Assembly: GCF_021245725.1 (NCBI RefSeq)
Contig: NZ_JAJGSX010000001.1
Coordinates: 682,001-746,000, forward strand
From: Pseudonocardia sp. TRM90224
GTDB taxonomy: Bacteria > Actinomycetota > Actinomycetes > Mycobacteriales > Pseudonocardiaceae
DNA: 64,000 bases
Reading direction: 5' to 3'
Both the position numbers and the translations under genes were made by a program. Of the stretch, positions 19,245-28,262 are shown one piece after another (within the stretch, counting starts at the first letter, position 1; each line of letters opens with the position of its first letter). Below the pieces are notes generated by a model. The model saw only the letters and a list, made by a program, of their open reading frames with translations. It had not been told where the DNA came from and made no database searches.

Positions 19245-19916
19245 TCAGGCCGCCGCCGTCGCCTTCAGCACCGAGGTGAAGAGGGCGAGGCCGTCGACGG
19301 AGGGCCCCGTGAGGGTGTCGATCGCGTGTTCCGGGTGCGGCATCAGGCCGACGACCCGGCCGTTCTCGGAGGCGATGCCCGCGATGTCCGAGAGCGCGCC
19401 GTTGGGGTTGCCGCCCGCGTAGCGGAACACGACCCGACCCTCGCCCTCGAGGCGCTCCAGCGTGGGGGCATCGGCGACGAACCGGCCCTCCCCCGACTTC
19501 AGCGGTACCAGGATCTCCTGGCCTTCGGCGAGGTCGCCCGTCCACGCCGTCGCCGCGTTGTCGACGCGGAGCCGCTGGTCGCGGCACACGAAGTGGAGCC
19601 CTGCGTTGCGCACGAGCGCACCGGGCAGCAGGCCGGCCTCGCACAGGATCTGGAAGCCGTTGCAGATCCCCAGCACGGGCATGCCGCCGCGGGCCGCGGC
19701 CACGACCTCGGTCATGATCGGCGCGATGCTGGCGATGGCGCCGGCGCGCAGGTAGTCGCCGTAGGAGAACCCGCCGGGCACGACGACGGCGTCGACGCCG
19801 CGCAGATCGTGATCGGCGTGCCACAGCTCGACGGGATCGGCGCCCGAGTAGCGCACCGCGCGCAGCGCGTCGACGTCGTCGAGCGTGCCGGGGAAGGTGA
19901 TGACGCCGATCTTCAC
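19245..19916 (-). CDS. purQ: Phosphoribosylformylglycinamidine synthase subunit PurQ
   Basis: 223 residues, a class I glutamine amidotransferase that feeds ammonia to PurL. The nucleophile Cys is in [11 protein letters not shown] (residue about 86) and the His/Glu of the triad in MPHPEHA near residue 197; the N-terminal [10 protein letters not shown] and the [14 protein letters not shown] block are diagnostic. Its start overlaps the purS stop by 4 bases, so the two are translationally coupled. A weaker hairpin lies downstream before purL. Confidence 0.97.
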   Translation of the reverse strand: MKIGVITFPGTLDDVDALRAVRYSGADPVELWHADHDLRGVDAVVVPGGFSYGDYLRAGAIASIAPIMTEVVAAARGGMPVLGICNGFQILCEAGLLPGALVRNAGLHFVCRDQRLRVDNAATAWTGDLAEGQEILVPLKSGEGRFVADAPTLERLEGEGRVVFRYAGGNPNGALSDIAGIASENGRVVGLMPHPEHAIDTLTGPSVDGLALFTSVLKATAAA

Positions 19917-20146
19917 GCGCGGGTCACCACCCAGTCCTCGATCACCGGGTTCGCGAGCAGCTGACCGGCGATGCGGTGCAGCGTCTCGTCGTCGACGGAG
20001 TCGTCGACCTCCAGCTCGAAGTGCTTGCCCTGGCGCACGTCGGCAACACCGTCGACACCGAGCCGCACCAGCGCTCCGGCGACGGCCTGACCCTGCGGGT
20101 CGAGGATCTCCGGCTTGGGCATCACGTCCACAACCACTCTGGCCAC
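19913..20146 (-). CDS. purS: Phosphoribosylformylglycinamidine synthase subunit PurS
   Basis: 77 residues from the GTG at 20146; longer frames upstream lack family similarity. [20 protein letters not shown] and the FELEVDD segment are typical of PurS, the small dimeric protein that bridges PurL and PurQ in the FGAM synthase complex. It is the first gene of purSQ, coupled to purQ by 4 bases, and is divergent from the epimerase gene across a 61-bp spacer that must hold both promoters. Confidence 0.95.
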   Translation of the reverse strand: MARVVVDVMPKPEILDPQGQAVAGALVRLGVDGVADVRQGKHFELEVDDSVDDETLHRIAGQLLANPVIEDWVVTRA

Positions 20147-20207
20147 GGCGATGAGCCTACGGCGAACATCGTTGCCGTCCTGCTCCAGCGTCCGTGAGGC
20201 TGCTCGC

Positions 20208-21212
20208 ATGGGACGTTGGTTGGTGCTCGGGGGAACCCGTTTCCTGTCCAGGACGGTCGCGGCGACGGCGCTCGCCCGCGGCCACGACGTGGTGTGCGTC
20301 GCGCGCGGCGAATCCGGCGACATCCCCGACGGCGCGAAGCTGGTGGTCGCCGACCGGGATGTGCCGGGCTCGCTCGACGTGCTGCGCGGCGAGCGTTTCG
20401 ACGCGGTCGTCGACGTCGCAAGGATGTCCTACGCCTGGGTGCGCGACGCACTCGACGCGCTGGCGGGCGACGCGGCGCACTGGTCGTTCGTCTCGACGAT
20501 CAGCGTCTACGCCGATTCCGCGACGCACGGCTCGGACAGCTCGGCGGAGCTGCTCGCACCTCTGGAGGCGATCGACGACGACCACCCCGCCGACGCGCCG
20601 GACACCTACGGCGCGCTCAAGGTCGCCGGTGAGAACGCCGTGCGTGCGACGTTCGGAGACGCCGGGCTCGTCGTCCGGGCGGGGCTGATCTGCGGGCCGG
20701 GCGACCTGAGCGACCGGTTCGGCTACTGGCCCGCGCGCTTCGTGACCGGCGGCCGGGCCGTCGTGCCCGACACACCGGGCCATCCGGCGCAGATCGTCGA
20801 CGTGCGCGACCTCGCGACGTTCATCGTCGAGGGCGGCGAGCGGCGGATCGGCGGGACGTTCGACGGCAGCGGCCCGCGCACGACGCTCGGCGCGCTGCTC
20901 GACGAAGTTGCGGACGCCGTCGGCGCGCCCGACCTGGACCGGGTGGCGCTCTCGCCGGATGCGCTGGTCGCGGCCGGGGTCGAGCCGTGGTCGGGGCCGC
21001 GTTCGCTCCCGCTGTGGCTGTCCGCGGCGGACCAGGGCATGGTCGCCCGCGACACCAGTGCCGTCGCGGCCGCCGGACTGCGTGCCCGCTCGATCGGCGA
21101 CACCGCGCGGGCCGCGTTGGAGCACGAGCGCAAGCTCGGCATCAACCGCGAACGCCGCGCCGGGCTGAACCCGTCCGATGAGCGCACGATCCTCGCTTCA
21201 GTGGCAGGCTGA
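20208..21212 (+). CDS. NAD-dependent epimerase/dehydratase family protein
   Basis: 334 residues from the ATG at 20208. An extended-SDR start LVLGGTRFLS (residues 5-14) replaces the classic GGxGxxG, as in reductase-type members of this family. STISVYAD and TYGALKVAGE supply the Ser and YxxxK of the active site. The expected fold is a nucleotide-sugar or small-molecule dehydrogenase; the substrate is not clear. It is divergent from purS and followed after 4 bp by the MBL-fold gene, so the two form an operon. Confidence 0.85.
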   Translation: MGRWLVLGGTRFLSRTVAATALARGHDVVCVARGESGDIPDGAKLVVADRDVPGSLDVLRGERFDAVVDVARMSYAWVRDALDALAGDAAHWSFVSTISVYADSATHGSDSSAELLAPLEAIDDDHPADAPDTYGALKVAGENAVRATFGDAGLVVRAGLICGPGDLSDRFGYWPARFVTGGRAVVPDTPGHPAQIVDVRDLATFIVEGGERRIGGTFDGSGPRTTLGALLDEVADAVGAPDLDRVALSPDALVAAGVEPWSGPRSLPLWLSAADQGMVARDTSAVAAAGLRARSIGDTARAALEHERKLGINRERRAGLNPSDERTILASVAG

Positions 21213-21216
21213 CGGT

Positions 21217-21843
21217 GTGCAGATCACTCACTTCGGCCACGCGTGTGTCCTCGTCGACACCGGCGCGGCCCGGCTGCTGATCGACCCGGGGACGTTCTCA
21301 CGCGACTTCGAGCACATCACCGGCCTCGACGCCGTGCTCGTCACCCACCAGCACTTCGACCACCTCGACTCCGAGCGCATCGGCCCGCTCATGAAGGCCA
21401 ACCCCGACGCGCGGCTGCTGGTCGATTCGGGCACCGCGGCCGGGCTCGCCGGCACCGATCACGAGGTCGTCGCGCCGGGTACGTCGTTCGAGGTTGCCGG
21501 CGCGCGCATCGAGGTGCTCGGCGGCGACCACGCCGTGATCCACCCGGACATCCCGATCGTGCCGAACAACGCCTACCTGATCGACGGCACCGCGTTGCAC
21601 CCCGGCGACTCGTTCACCGAGCCCGCCGAGCCCGTCGAGCTGCTGTTCCTGCCGAGCGGGGCGCCGTGGCTCAAGCTGTCGGAAGCCGTCGACTACCTGC
21701 GCGCCGTCGCGCCGCGCACGGTGGTCCCGATCCACGAGGCCGTGCTCGCCATGCCGAAGATGGCCTACCACTGGTTCGGCGAGCTCGCGCCGGAGCGGAC
21801 GACGATGCGTGTGCTCGACCAGGCCGAAGCGGTCGATCTCTGA
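21217..21843 (+). CDS. MBL-fold metallohydrolase (UlaG-like)
   Basis: 208 residues from the GTG at 21217. ITHFGHACVLVDTG at the N-terminus and the metal-binding THQHFDHLD (HxHxDH) mark a metallo-beta-lactamase fold; GGDHAVIH and PIHEAVL supply further metal ligands. It resembles UlaG-type lactonase-like proteins. It starts 4 bp after the epimerase stop. Physiological substrate unknown. Confidence 0.85.
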   Translation: MQITHFGHACVLVDTGAARLLIDPGTFSRDFEHITGLDAVLVTHQHFDHLDSERIGPLMKANPDARLLVDSGTAAGLAGTDHEVVAPGTSFEVAGARIEVLGGDHAVIHPDIPIVPNNAYLIDGTALHPGDSFTEPAEPVELLFLPSGAPWLKLSEAVDYLRAVAPRTVVPIHEAVLAMPKMAYHWFGELAPERTTMRVLDQAEAVDL

Positions 21844-21850
21844 CGGCCGC

Positions 21851-22633
21851 CTATGCGGCTGCCACCAAGGGCAGCCGGTACGTGTCGGGGACGGCACCCA
21901 GCACCAGCGCGGCATCGATCGCCGCGAGCGCGGCGTCGACCCGCACCTGCCGGCGCAGGTCCTTCGCCCGCACGTTGATCCTGACGAGCCCGCCGCGCCG
22001 TGCCGTGCGGTTCACCTCGGCGAGCAGCACCCTGGCGCGCCACGACTCCGCGGCGCGACGGTCGTCCGCAACCGGCCGGCGCTCCCCGGACGCCCGGAAC
22101 CCGAGCACCCTCGCGCGCACGACGGTCCCGGCGTGCGGCCCGCTCAGGTACCGCACCATGTTCTCGTCGGCGACCACGCCGAAGCCCTGCTCCACCAGCG
22201 CCTCGACGGTCCCGGCCGACGCGAGCCAGCGCGGCGGGACGAAGACGTCGGTGCGCAGCCCGACGGCCGAGAGCGCACGTCGGGCGGCCGTGAGGCGCAG
22301 CCCGGCCTCGTGCCGCGGCAGCGTGGCGAACTCGGCGCGGCGCCCCACCCGGGCCGGTGCGGGTGAGTGCCCGTTGCCGATCGGGTCGGTGGTGTGGTCG
22401 AAGCCGTGCAGCGCGATCGTGTCGCCGCCCGCGCGCCGACCGTGGATCCACTGCACGAGCGGAGACCCCTCCCGCAGCGGGCCGCCCGCCGTGCGTGGCC
22501 GCAGCAGGTGTGTCACCGGCACGCCGCGCATGCCGAGCGCCTCGACGAACCCGACGCCCGCAGCGAGCGATTCAGGCGCGTCGTCCGAGAGACCCGAGAC
22601 CGAGACGACCAGGCGTGATGTCACGACTGTCAT
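21851..22633 (-). CDS. DUF2334 polysaccharide-deacetylase-like protein
   Basis: 260 residues from the ATG at 22633 (a GTG four codons upstream is possible). RLVVSVSGLSDDAP, ALHGFDHTTD and VFVPPRWLAS are typical blocks of the DUF2334 branch of the NodB/polysaccharide deacetylase superfamily, where an Asp and His residues usually bind a metal. The protein has no clear signal peptide. It is convergent with the MBL-fold gene (7 bp apart) and lies downstream of purC on the same strand. The substrate is unknown. Confidence 0.78.
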   Translation of the reverse strand: MTVVTSRLVVSVSGLSDDAPESLAAGVGFVEALGMRGVPVTHLLRPRTAGGPLREGSPLVQWIHGRRAGGDTIALHGFDHTTDPIGNGHSPAPARVGRRAEFATLPRHEAGLRLTAARRALSAVGLRTDVFVPPRWLASAGTVEALVEQGFGVVADENMVRYLSGPHAGTVVRARVLGFRASGERRPVADDRRAAESWRARVLLAEVNRTARRGGLVRINVRAKDLRRQVRVDAALAAIDAALVLGAVPDTYRLPLVAAA

Positions 22634-22687
22634 GAACGCACGCACCGATGAACGGCGCTTTACGTCCGTGTGGTCAGGCCGGGTCCA

Positions 22688-23518
22688 TCACCAGGTGTTT
22701 CCGGTGATGCGCCGGTAGACGTCGATGTAGCGCTCCCGAGTGCCGGCCACGACCTCGGGCGGCAGCTCCGGGCCCGGCGCAGTGCGGTCCCAGCCGGTCG
22801 TCGCCGACCAGTCGCGGACGTACTGCTTGTCGTAGGAGAGCTGCGGCCCGCCCGGCTTCCACTCGTCGGCGGGCCAGAAGCGGGAGGAGTCGGGGGTGAG
22901 CACCTCGTCGGCGAGCACGATCTCGCCGGCCGCGTCGATGCCGAACTCCAGCTTCGTGTCGGCGACGATGATCCCGTTGGCGGCCGCGGTCTCGGCGCCA
23001 CGCGTGTAGACGGCCAGGGTCAGCTCGCGCAGCCGCTCCGCGCGCTCGGCCCCGATCAGGTCGACGACCTCGCCGAACGTCATGAACTCGTCGTGCTCTC
23101 CTACCGCGGCCTTCGTGGTCGGCGTGAAGATCGGCTCCGGCAGCTTCGAGCCCTCGACGAGCCCGGGTGGCAGCGCGACCCCCGAGACGGTGCCCTGCTT
23201 CTCGTACTCCTTGAGGCCCAGACCCGCGAGGTAGCCGCGGGCAATGCACTCGACGGGGAGCATCTCCAGCTTCTTGCACCGCATCGCGCGGCCCGCGAAC
23301 TCGGCCGGCACGTCGGTCGCCGAGACGACGTGGTGCGCGACGATGTCGGCGAGCCGCTCGAACCACCACAGCGAGAGCTGGGTGAGCACCGCCCCCTTGT
23401 CGGGGATGGTCGTCGGCAGCACGACGTCGTAGATCGAGAGTCGGTCCGACGCGACGAGCAGGAGGTCGTCGCCGTCGAGGTAGAGGTCGCGGACCTTGCC
23501 GCTGTGCACGAGCTTCAC
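22688..23518 (-). CDS. purC: Phosphoribosylaminoimidazole-succinocarboxamide synthase
   Basis: 276 residues from GTG 23518. PurC (SAICAR synthetase) joins CAIR and aspartate. Blocks: HSGKVRDLYLDGDDLLLVASDR, STYD-like RLSIYDVV, VECIARGYLAGLG, DTKLEFG and DEVLTPDSSRFW. The start overlaps the purB stop (GTGA, 4 bases), so purB and purC are coupled and catalyse consecutive reactions on SAICAR. Confidence 0.97.
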   Translation of the reverse strand: MKLVHSGKVRDLYLDGDDLLLVASDRLSIYDVVLPTTIPDKGAVLTQLSLWWFERLADIVAHHVVSATDVPAEFAGRAMRCKKLEMLPVECIARGYLAGLGLKEYEKQGTVSGVALPPGLVEGSKLPEPIFTPTTKAAVGEHDEFMTFGEVVDLIGAERAERLRELTLAVYTRGAETAAANGIIVADTKLEFGIDAAGEIVLADEVLTPDSSRFWPADEWKPGGPQLSYDKQYVRDWSATTGWDRTAPGPELPPEVVAGTRERYIDVYRRITGNTW

Positions 23519-24933
23519 AGGATCGCTCCGGGGACGTAGCCGGCTGCGGACGGATGCGCGTCGACGACCTCGGCAACGCGGGCGACGACGCTCGCGACCT
23601 GCGACGTCGCGGCGCCGGTGAACCGCAGCGGCTCGCCGAGCAGCCCGTCGAGGGTTCCGGCAGGCAGGCCGAGCCGCTCGTCGCCGGCGAGCCGGGCCAG
23701 CAGGTCGTTCTCCGACTGCCCCTTCTCACGCATGGCGAGCGCGACGGCCACGGCGTGCTCCTTGATCACCTCGTGCGCCGTCTCCCGCCCCACGCCCGCA
23801 CGCACGGCCGCCATCAGCACGGCCGTCGTCGCCAGGAACGGCAGGTAGCGGTCGAGCTCCTTCGCGATCACCGCGGGGTAGGCGCCGAACTCGTCGAGCA
23901 CCGTGAGGGTGGTCTCGAAGAGGCCGTCGAGCGCGAAGAACGCGTCGGGCAGGACGACCCTGCGAACGACGGAGTCGGAGACGTCTCCCTCGTTCCACTG
24001 CGAACCGGCCAGCTCAGCGGCCATCCCCGCGTAGCCGCGCAGCAGCACCATGATCCCGTTGACACGCTCGGTCGAGCGGCTGTTCATCTTGTGCGGCATG
24101 GCCGACGAACCGACCTGCCCCGGCTGGAAACCCTCCGTGGCCAGCTCGATGCCCGCCATCAGCCGGATCGTCGTGGCCAGCGACGACGGCCCCGAAGCCA
24201 GCTGGACGAGCGCCGTCACGACGTCGAAGTCGAGCGAGCGCGGGTACACCTGCCCGACGCTGGTGAACCCTCTGGAGAACCCGAGGTGGTCGGCCACCCG
24301 GGTCTCCAGCGCCGCGAGCTTCTTCCGGTCGCCGCCGAGCAGGTCGAGCATGTCCTGCGACGTGCCCATCGGGCCCTTGATGCCGCGCAGCGGGTAGCGG
24401 GCGCGCAGGTCCTCCAGCCGCGCGTAGGCGACGAGCATCTCGTCGGCAGCCGAGGCGAACCGCTTGCCCAGCGTCGTGGCCTGCGCCGCGACGTTGTGGC
24501 TCCGGCCCGCCATCACCAGCTCCGAGTACTCGCCCGCCCGCCTGGCGAGCCGCGCGAGCACCGCGACCGAACGGTCGCGCACCAGCTCCAGCGAGCGGCG
24601 GATCTGCAGCTGCTCGACGTTCTCCGTGAGGTCTCTGCTGGTCAGACCCTTGTGGACGTGCTCGTGCCCGGCGAGCGCGTTGAACTCCTCGATGCGCGCC
24701 TTCACGTCGTGGCGGGTGACCCGCTCGCGCGCCGCGATCGAGTCGAGGTCGACCTGGTCGATCACCCGCTCGTAGTCGGTGATCGCCGCGGCAGGCACGT
24801 CGACACCGAGGTCGCGCTGCGCGTGGAGCACGGCGAGCCAGAGCTGCCGCTCCAGAACGATCTTGTACTCGGCCGACCACAGCTCGGCGAGCTGCGGACT
24901 GGCATAGCGGGCGGCCAGCACATTGGGGATCAC
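23515..24933 (-). CDS. purB: Adenylosuccinate lyase
   Basis: 472 residues from GTG 24933, the length of the mycobacterial enzyme; a longer upstream frame has no similarity. PurB cleaves SAICAR and adenylosuccinate, releasing fumarate. Blocks: NVLAARYASPQLAELWS at the start, TSRDLTENVEQ, MAGRSHNVAAQATTLGKR and the fumarase-superfamily signature GSSAMPHKMNSRSTER. It heads the purBC pair and is preceded by a small membrane-protein gene on the same strand. Confidence 0.97.
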   Translation of the reverse strand: MIPNVLAARYASPQLAELWSAEYKIVLERQLWLAVLHAQRDLGVDVPAAAITDYERVIDQVDLDSIAARERVTRHDVKARIEEFNALAGHEHVHKGLTSRDLTENVEQLQIRRSLELVRDRSVAVLARLARRAGEYSELVMAGRSHNVAAQATTLGKRFASAADEMLVAYARLEDLRARYPLRGIKGPMGTSQDMLDLLGGDRKKLAALETRVADHLGFSRGFTSVGQVYPRSLDFDVVTALVQLASGPSSLATTIRLMAGIELATEGFQPGQVGSSAMPHKMNSRSTERVNGIMVLLRGYAGMAAELAGSQWNEGDVSDSVVRRVVLPDAFFALDGLFETTLTVLDEFGAYPAVIAKELDRYLPFLATTAVLMAAVRAGVGRETAHEVIKEHAVAVALAMREKGQSENDLLARLAGDERLGLPAGTLDGLLGEPLRFTGAATSQVASVVARVAEVVDAHPSAAGYVPGAIL

Positions 24934-24959
24934 GTCGGGGCAGTCTACGTTCTGCCCGT

Positions 24960-25367
24960 TCAGCTCCTGCGCAGCGCGGGCACCAGCACCGCGGCGACGA
25001 CGAGGTGCAGCACGATCAGCGTGGTCATCGAACCCGGGTCGGCCGCGCTGGTGAGCGGGCCGGCCAGCGAGAGCAGCGTGACGACCAGCGCCACGGCCGT
25101 CCAGATCGTCCGCGCCCGCTGCGTGCGACGCTCCAGGATCGCCAGCAGCGCCCAGCCGAGCAGCGACGGGACGAGCGCGTTGAGGATCACGGCGACGACG
25201 CCGATCTGCATCGGCGCTCCCGCCATGGTCACCTGCGGATCGACGCCGACCAGCACGGCGATCCCCCACACCACGACGGCCGCGACGGTGGCGCCGGCGA
25301 CGGCGAGCACCCGGTTGCGGAGACGGGTGGCTGGATCGGCAGCTGCGGAAACGGGCGTGCTCGTCAT
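24960..25367 (-). CDS. Small four-helix membrane protein (DUF6069-like)
   Basis: 135 residues from ATG 25367 (AGGGGGA upstream). Four hydrophobic helices are visible: about 20-40, 52-75, 88-108 and 115-132. The family is an uncharacterised actinobacterial membrane protein; the DUF6069 assignment is by resemblance only. It is divergent from a MarR regulator with a perfect 29-bp palindrome between them, so MarR very likely controls it. It lies 26 bp upstream of purB on the same strand. Confidence 0.75.
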   Translation of the reverse strand: MTSTPVSAAADPATRLRNRVLAVAGATVAAVVVWGIAVLVGVDPQVTMAGAPMQIGVVAVILNALVPSLLGWALLAILERRTQRARTIWTAVALVVTLLSLAGPLTSAADPGSMTTLIVLHLVVAAVLVPALRRS

Positions 25368-25392
25368 CTGGGTCCCCCTCGGGATAGGATTG

Positions 25393-25421
25393 GTTATGCG
25401 GCTAAACATTAGCCGCATAAC
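25393..25421. promoter_or_regulatory. 29-bp MarR operator palindrome
   Basis: GTTATGCGGCTAA-ACA-TTAGCCGCATAAC, a perfect inverted repeat with 13-bp arms in the 84-bp divergent spacer between the membrane-protein gene and marR. Its size and symmetry fit a MarR-family dimer, or two overlapping dimers. Confidence 0.88.
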
Positions 25422-25451
25422 TAAATCTCCCGCAACCCCGGAGCCGATCAC

Positions 25452-25916
25452 GTGGACGAGCAGCAGGCCGAGGCGTTGAACCACGCCATCCGGACCATCG
25501 GCATGCGCCAGCGCGCGATCGGCGGCTGGCTGCTCGGCAAGCTCGGGCTGCACCCCGGCCAGGAGGTGTTCTTCCTCGAGATCGACGCCAACGGCCCGCG
25601 CACGCAGTCGCAGCTCGCCTCCGCCGCCGGCTGCGAGGCCCCGACGATCACCAACTCGGCGCGCAAGCTCGAAGCAGCGGGGTTGATCGTCCGCCGCCCG
25701 TCACCGGACGACCGCCGGGCCGTGATCGTCGACCTCACCGACAAGGGCCGGGCGCTCGTCCCCGATCTGAAGGCGGCACTGCACGAGCTCGCCGACCGGA
25801 CGCTCGCCGGCCTCACCGCACAGGAGCAGGACGAGGTGCGCAGCTCGCTCGACAGGCTGGCCGCGCTCCTCTCCCGCGAACAGGGCTGCGGGCCGCACCC
25901 AGAGGTCGACCGCTAG
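25452..25916 (+). CDS. MarR-family transcriptional regulator
   Basis: 154 residues from GTG. The winged HTH spans residues about 35-105: LHPGQEVFFLEI, the recognition helix QSQLASAAGCEAPTITNSARKLEAAG, and the wing VRRPSPDDRRAVIVDLTDKG. Terminal helices form the dimer interface. It is divergent from the four-helix membrane protein and shares the 29-bp palindrome with it, fitting autoregulated repression relieved by a small ligand. Confidence 0.93.
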   Translation: MDEQQAEALNHAIRTIGMRQRAIGGWLLGKLGLHPGQEVFFLEIDANGPRTQSQLASAAGCEAPTITNSARKLEAAGLIVRRPSPDDRRAVIVDLTDKGRALVPDLKAALHELADRTLAGLTAQEQDEVRSSLDRLAALLSREQGCGPHPEVDR

Positions 25917-25947
25917 ATCGGAGGGCAGCCTTCGGTGCGTCGCGGGA

Positions 25948-26006
25948 AGGGCAGGAAAGCCACTTTCCTGCCCCGTGAGGGCCGGAAAGTGGCTTTGCTG
26001 CCCTCG
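25948..26006. repeat. 59-bp intergenic double-hairpin repeat, copy 2
   Basis: Base-for-base identical to 11064-11122 over 59 positions, followed in both places by a related GAACGCAC/CAACGCAC stretch. It again lies between convergent genes (marR and tetR), 31 bases after the marR stop, and can terminate both. Confidence 0.88.
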
Positions 26007-26051
26007 TTGCAGAACGCACGGCACGCGCCCCCAGGCCCAGGTGCTGCGCCG

Positions 26052-26624
26052 TCACAGGTTGCGCAGCAGCACCTCGCGCGCCGCGGCCCGCGGGTCCGGG
26101 TCAGCCTCGATCAACGCGCTGATGACGGCCCCGTCCACGAGCGAGACGAGGTCACGCAGCTCGACGGGGTCGAGCGGGTGGCCGGAACGGTCGAGGATCG
26201 CCGTGAGCAGCGCGTCGAGCTCCGCGCGCAGGTCACGCATCAGCGGTGCGAGGTACGGACGCCGACCCGCGCCGACGAGCCGCTCGTAGCGCAGCAGCAC
26301 GGCGTCGAGCCCGCCCTCGCGCGACTCGGCGCCGAGCAGCAGGTCCAGCACGAGCTCGGCCAGCTCCTGCGTGCCGGCGCGGCCTTCGACGAGCGTGTCG
26401 AGCTGCGCCCGTCCCTCCGCGAGCTCGTCGCGGCCGGTGCGTTCCGTCGCCGCCGTCACGAGATCGTCGAGCGAGCCGAAGTAGTACGTCGTCGAGGCGA
26501 GCGGCAGCCCGGCCCGCTCGGCGACCGCACGATGGCGCACGGCGTCGAACCCGCCGGTGAGCAGCAGCTCGGCGGCAGCGGTCACGAGCTCCTGCCGCCG
26601 CCGCTCACCCTTCGCCGTACCCAT
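26052..26624 (-). CDS. TetR-family transcriptional regulator
   Basis: 190 residues. The TetR HTH is at residues about 8-55: RRQELVTAAAELLLTGGFDAVRHRAVAERAGLPLASTTYYF. The C-terminal ligand domain (60-190) is all-helical and not specific enough to name a ligand. It lies 21 bp downstream of the anti-sigma-like gene on the same strand; no clear palindrome is near its start, so its target is unknown. Confidence 0.92.
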   Translation of the reverse strand: MGTAKGERRRQELVTAAAELLLTGGFDAVRHRAVAERAGLPLASTTYYFGSLDDLVTAATERTGRDELAEGRAQLDTLVEGRAGTQELAELVLDLLLGAESREGGLDAVLLRYERLVGAGRRPYLAPLMRDLRAELDALLTAILDRSGHPLDPVELRDLVSLVDGAVISALIEADPDPRAAAREVLLRNL

Positions 26625-26645
26625 GGCCCGATTGTTCCCGCGGGG

Positions 26646-27548
26646 TCACAGCCGCGGAGCGAGGTACTCGGCAACCGCGTCGACGCGGTTGTCGAACGGT
26701 GCCCGAGCGCCTGGGCGACCTGGACGAACGCTCACGGTCACCGTCCCGCGGGACGTCGTCTCACGCCGTGCGACGACGCCGCCGTCGGGATCGTGTCCAC
26801 CCGGGGCACCGGGCGGGAGGTAGACGACGCTGAGCACGCCCGTCGCGCCGGAATCGGCGACCTCGAGGTTCACGCCCCGTTCGCCGCGCGGCCGGCACTC
26901 CATCGTCGTCGCGGCCTCCGGAGCGCCTCGCACCTCCGGAAGGGCCTCCTCCACGATCGAGCGCAACGCGGGGTCCTGCCGGTCGGCGCATTCGCTGGTA
27001 CCGGGCCCCAGCGGCTGCGCACCACCCGAGGCGATGCGCGGTTCGTCGGGAGCGGGTTGCCCGTCGGGCTGCTCCTCCGGAGCCTTGCTCTCGGGCTGCG
27101 CATCGTCGGACTGGCCGGACCCACCCGCGAGGGGCTCACCGGCCTGCCCCGCTTGGCCCTGGCCCGGTGCCGGGTCCTGGCCCGCTCCCGGCGCGGGGAC
27201 GACGGGCGCCGCTTCGGCGGGGGCGCCGCCAGTGGCATCCCGCTCGGCAGGCGGCGGGCCGTACGCGTACGGCGAACCGTCCTGCGCCGAGCCGGGCGCA
27301 CCCGCATCCCCCGCGTACGGCGCCGAGGCCGTCGTCGCGGAGTCCTGCGATGTGGCCATCGGGATCGCGATCCCGCCCCCGATGCCGACGAGGACGAGCA
27401 CACCGAGCGCGCCGCGGACCATCATCGTGCGGCGTGCCGTGATCCGGTTGGACGCAACCACCACGTCGTCGTGCCCGAACGCAGGCGGTGGCGCGGTGTC
27501 GGCTGCCGCGGCGCGGAACAGCGCAGCGATGTTGTCGTCGTCGGTCAT
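26646..27548 (-). CDS. Membrane-anchored Pro/Gln-rich protein, putative anti-sigma partner
   Basis: 300 residues from ATG 27548 (GAGGAGGTG upstream). The cytoplasmic N-terminus (1-45) begins MTDDDNIAALFRAAAADTAPP, a single membrane helix spans about 47-65 (GALGVLVLVGIGGGIAIPMA), then a long low-complexity linker rich in Pro, Gly, Ala and Gln (75-190), then a globular extracytoplasmic domain with two Cys (about 195-300). It lies 13 bp downstream of the ECF sigma gene. That order and topology are typical of sigma/anti-sigma pairs, but no classical zinc-binding anti-sigma motif is visible. Confidence 0.75.
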   Translation of the reverse strand: MTDDDNIAALFRAAAADTAPPPAFGHDDVVVASNRITARRTMMVRGALGVLVLVGIGGGIAIPMATSQDSATTASAPYAGDAGAPGSAQDGSPYAYGPPPAERDATGGAPAEAAPVVPAPGAGQDPAPGQGQAGQAGEPLAGGSGQSDDAQPESKAPEEQPDGQPAPDEPRIASGGAQPLGPGTSECADRQDPALRSIVEEALPEVRGAPEAATTMECRPRGERGVNLEVADSGATGVLSVVYLPPGAPGGHDPDGGVVARRETTSRGTVTVSVRPGRPGARAPFDNRVDAVAEYLAPRL

Positions 27549-27561
27549 GTCCCCCACCTCC

Positions 27562-28077
27562 TCAGCCTGCTGGTCGTAGATCGTCGAGTGCGTCTCCGAG
27601 CGAGGCCCGCAATGCTGCGAGGCCGTGCGCGGTCTGGCTCTTCACCGTGCCTTCCGAACATCCGAGCGCGGCCGCCGTCGCGGCCACGTCGAGCCCTTCC
27701 AGGTACCGGAGCACCAGCACGGCACGCTGGCGCGGCGGCACCGTCTTCAGCCCGTCGACCAGCACGTGCCGGGTCGCGACGGCATCCGTCGCCGACGGCA
27801 CGCTCACCTTGTCGGCGGGATCGGCCGTGAACCGCTCCCTCCGCCACGGTCGGCGCGACTCGTCGACCACTGCGCGGACCAGAGTGCGTCGCATCCACGC
27901 ATCGAGTGCTGCCTTGTCCCGGATCTTGCGCCAATGCCGATGCAACGCCACGAACGCCGACTGTGCGTGGTCGTCAGCCCGGTGCCAGTCACCGCACAGC
28001 AGGTACGCGGTACGCCGCACGGCGTCCTGACGCGCGCGGAAGTACTCGGCGAACTCCCGCTCGCTGGCCTCGTCCAC
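27562..28077 (-). CDS. ECF sigma factor, SigE family
   Basis: 171 residues from GTG 28077, with GGAGGAGGG upstream. Region 2 is at about 5-75 (FAEYFRARQDAVRRTAYLLCGDWHRADDHAQSAFVALHRHW) and region 4 at about 105-165 (LKTVPPRQRAVLVLRYLEGLDVAATAAALGCSEGTVKSQ). This is the actinobacterial SigE-family ECF type. The downstream transmembrane protein is its likely regulator. The 185-bp region to the divergent aldolase gene holds its promoter. Confidence 0.93.
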   Translation of the reverse strand: MDEASEREFAEYFRARQDAVRRTAYLLCGDWHRADDHAQSAFVALHRHWRKIRDKAALDAWMRRTLVRAVVDESRRPWRRERFTADPADKVSVPSATDAVATRHVLVDGLKTVPPRQRAVLVLRYLEGLDVAATAAALGCSEGTVKSQTAHGLAALRASLGDALDDLRPAG

Positions 28078-28262
28078 CCGGCCGTTCCCTCCTCCCTGCG
28101 CTGAGCGTCGACAAGCGCGAAGCGAGACCGCTCGCGCGAGAGACGCAGGGACCGTCGCACACGGTTGCACGGCTCAATCGGGTTCCCCCCAACGGTCCAA
28201 CGTCGTAATCGTTCCGTGACTCTTGCGCGACCAGTTCGACGCCTCTGGTTGAATCAGATGTC

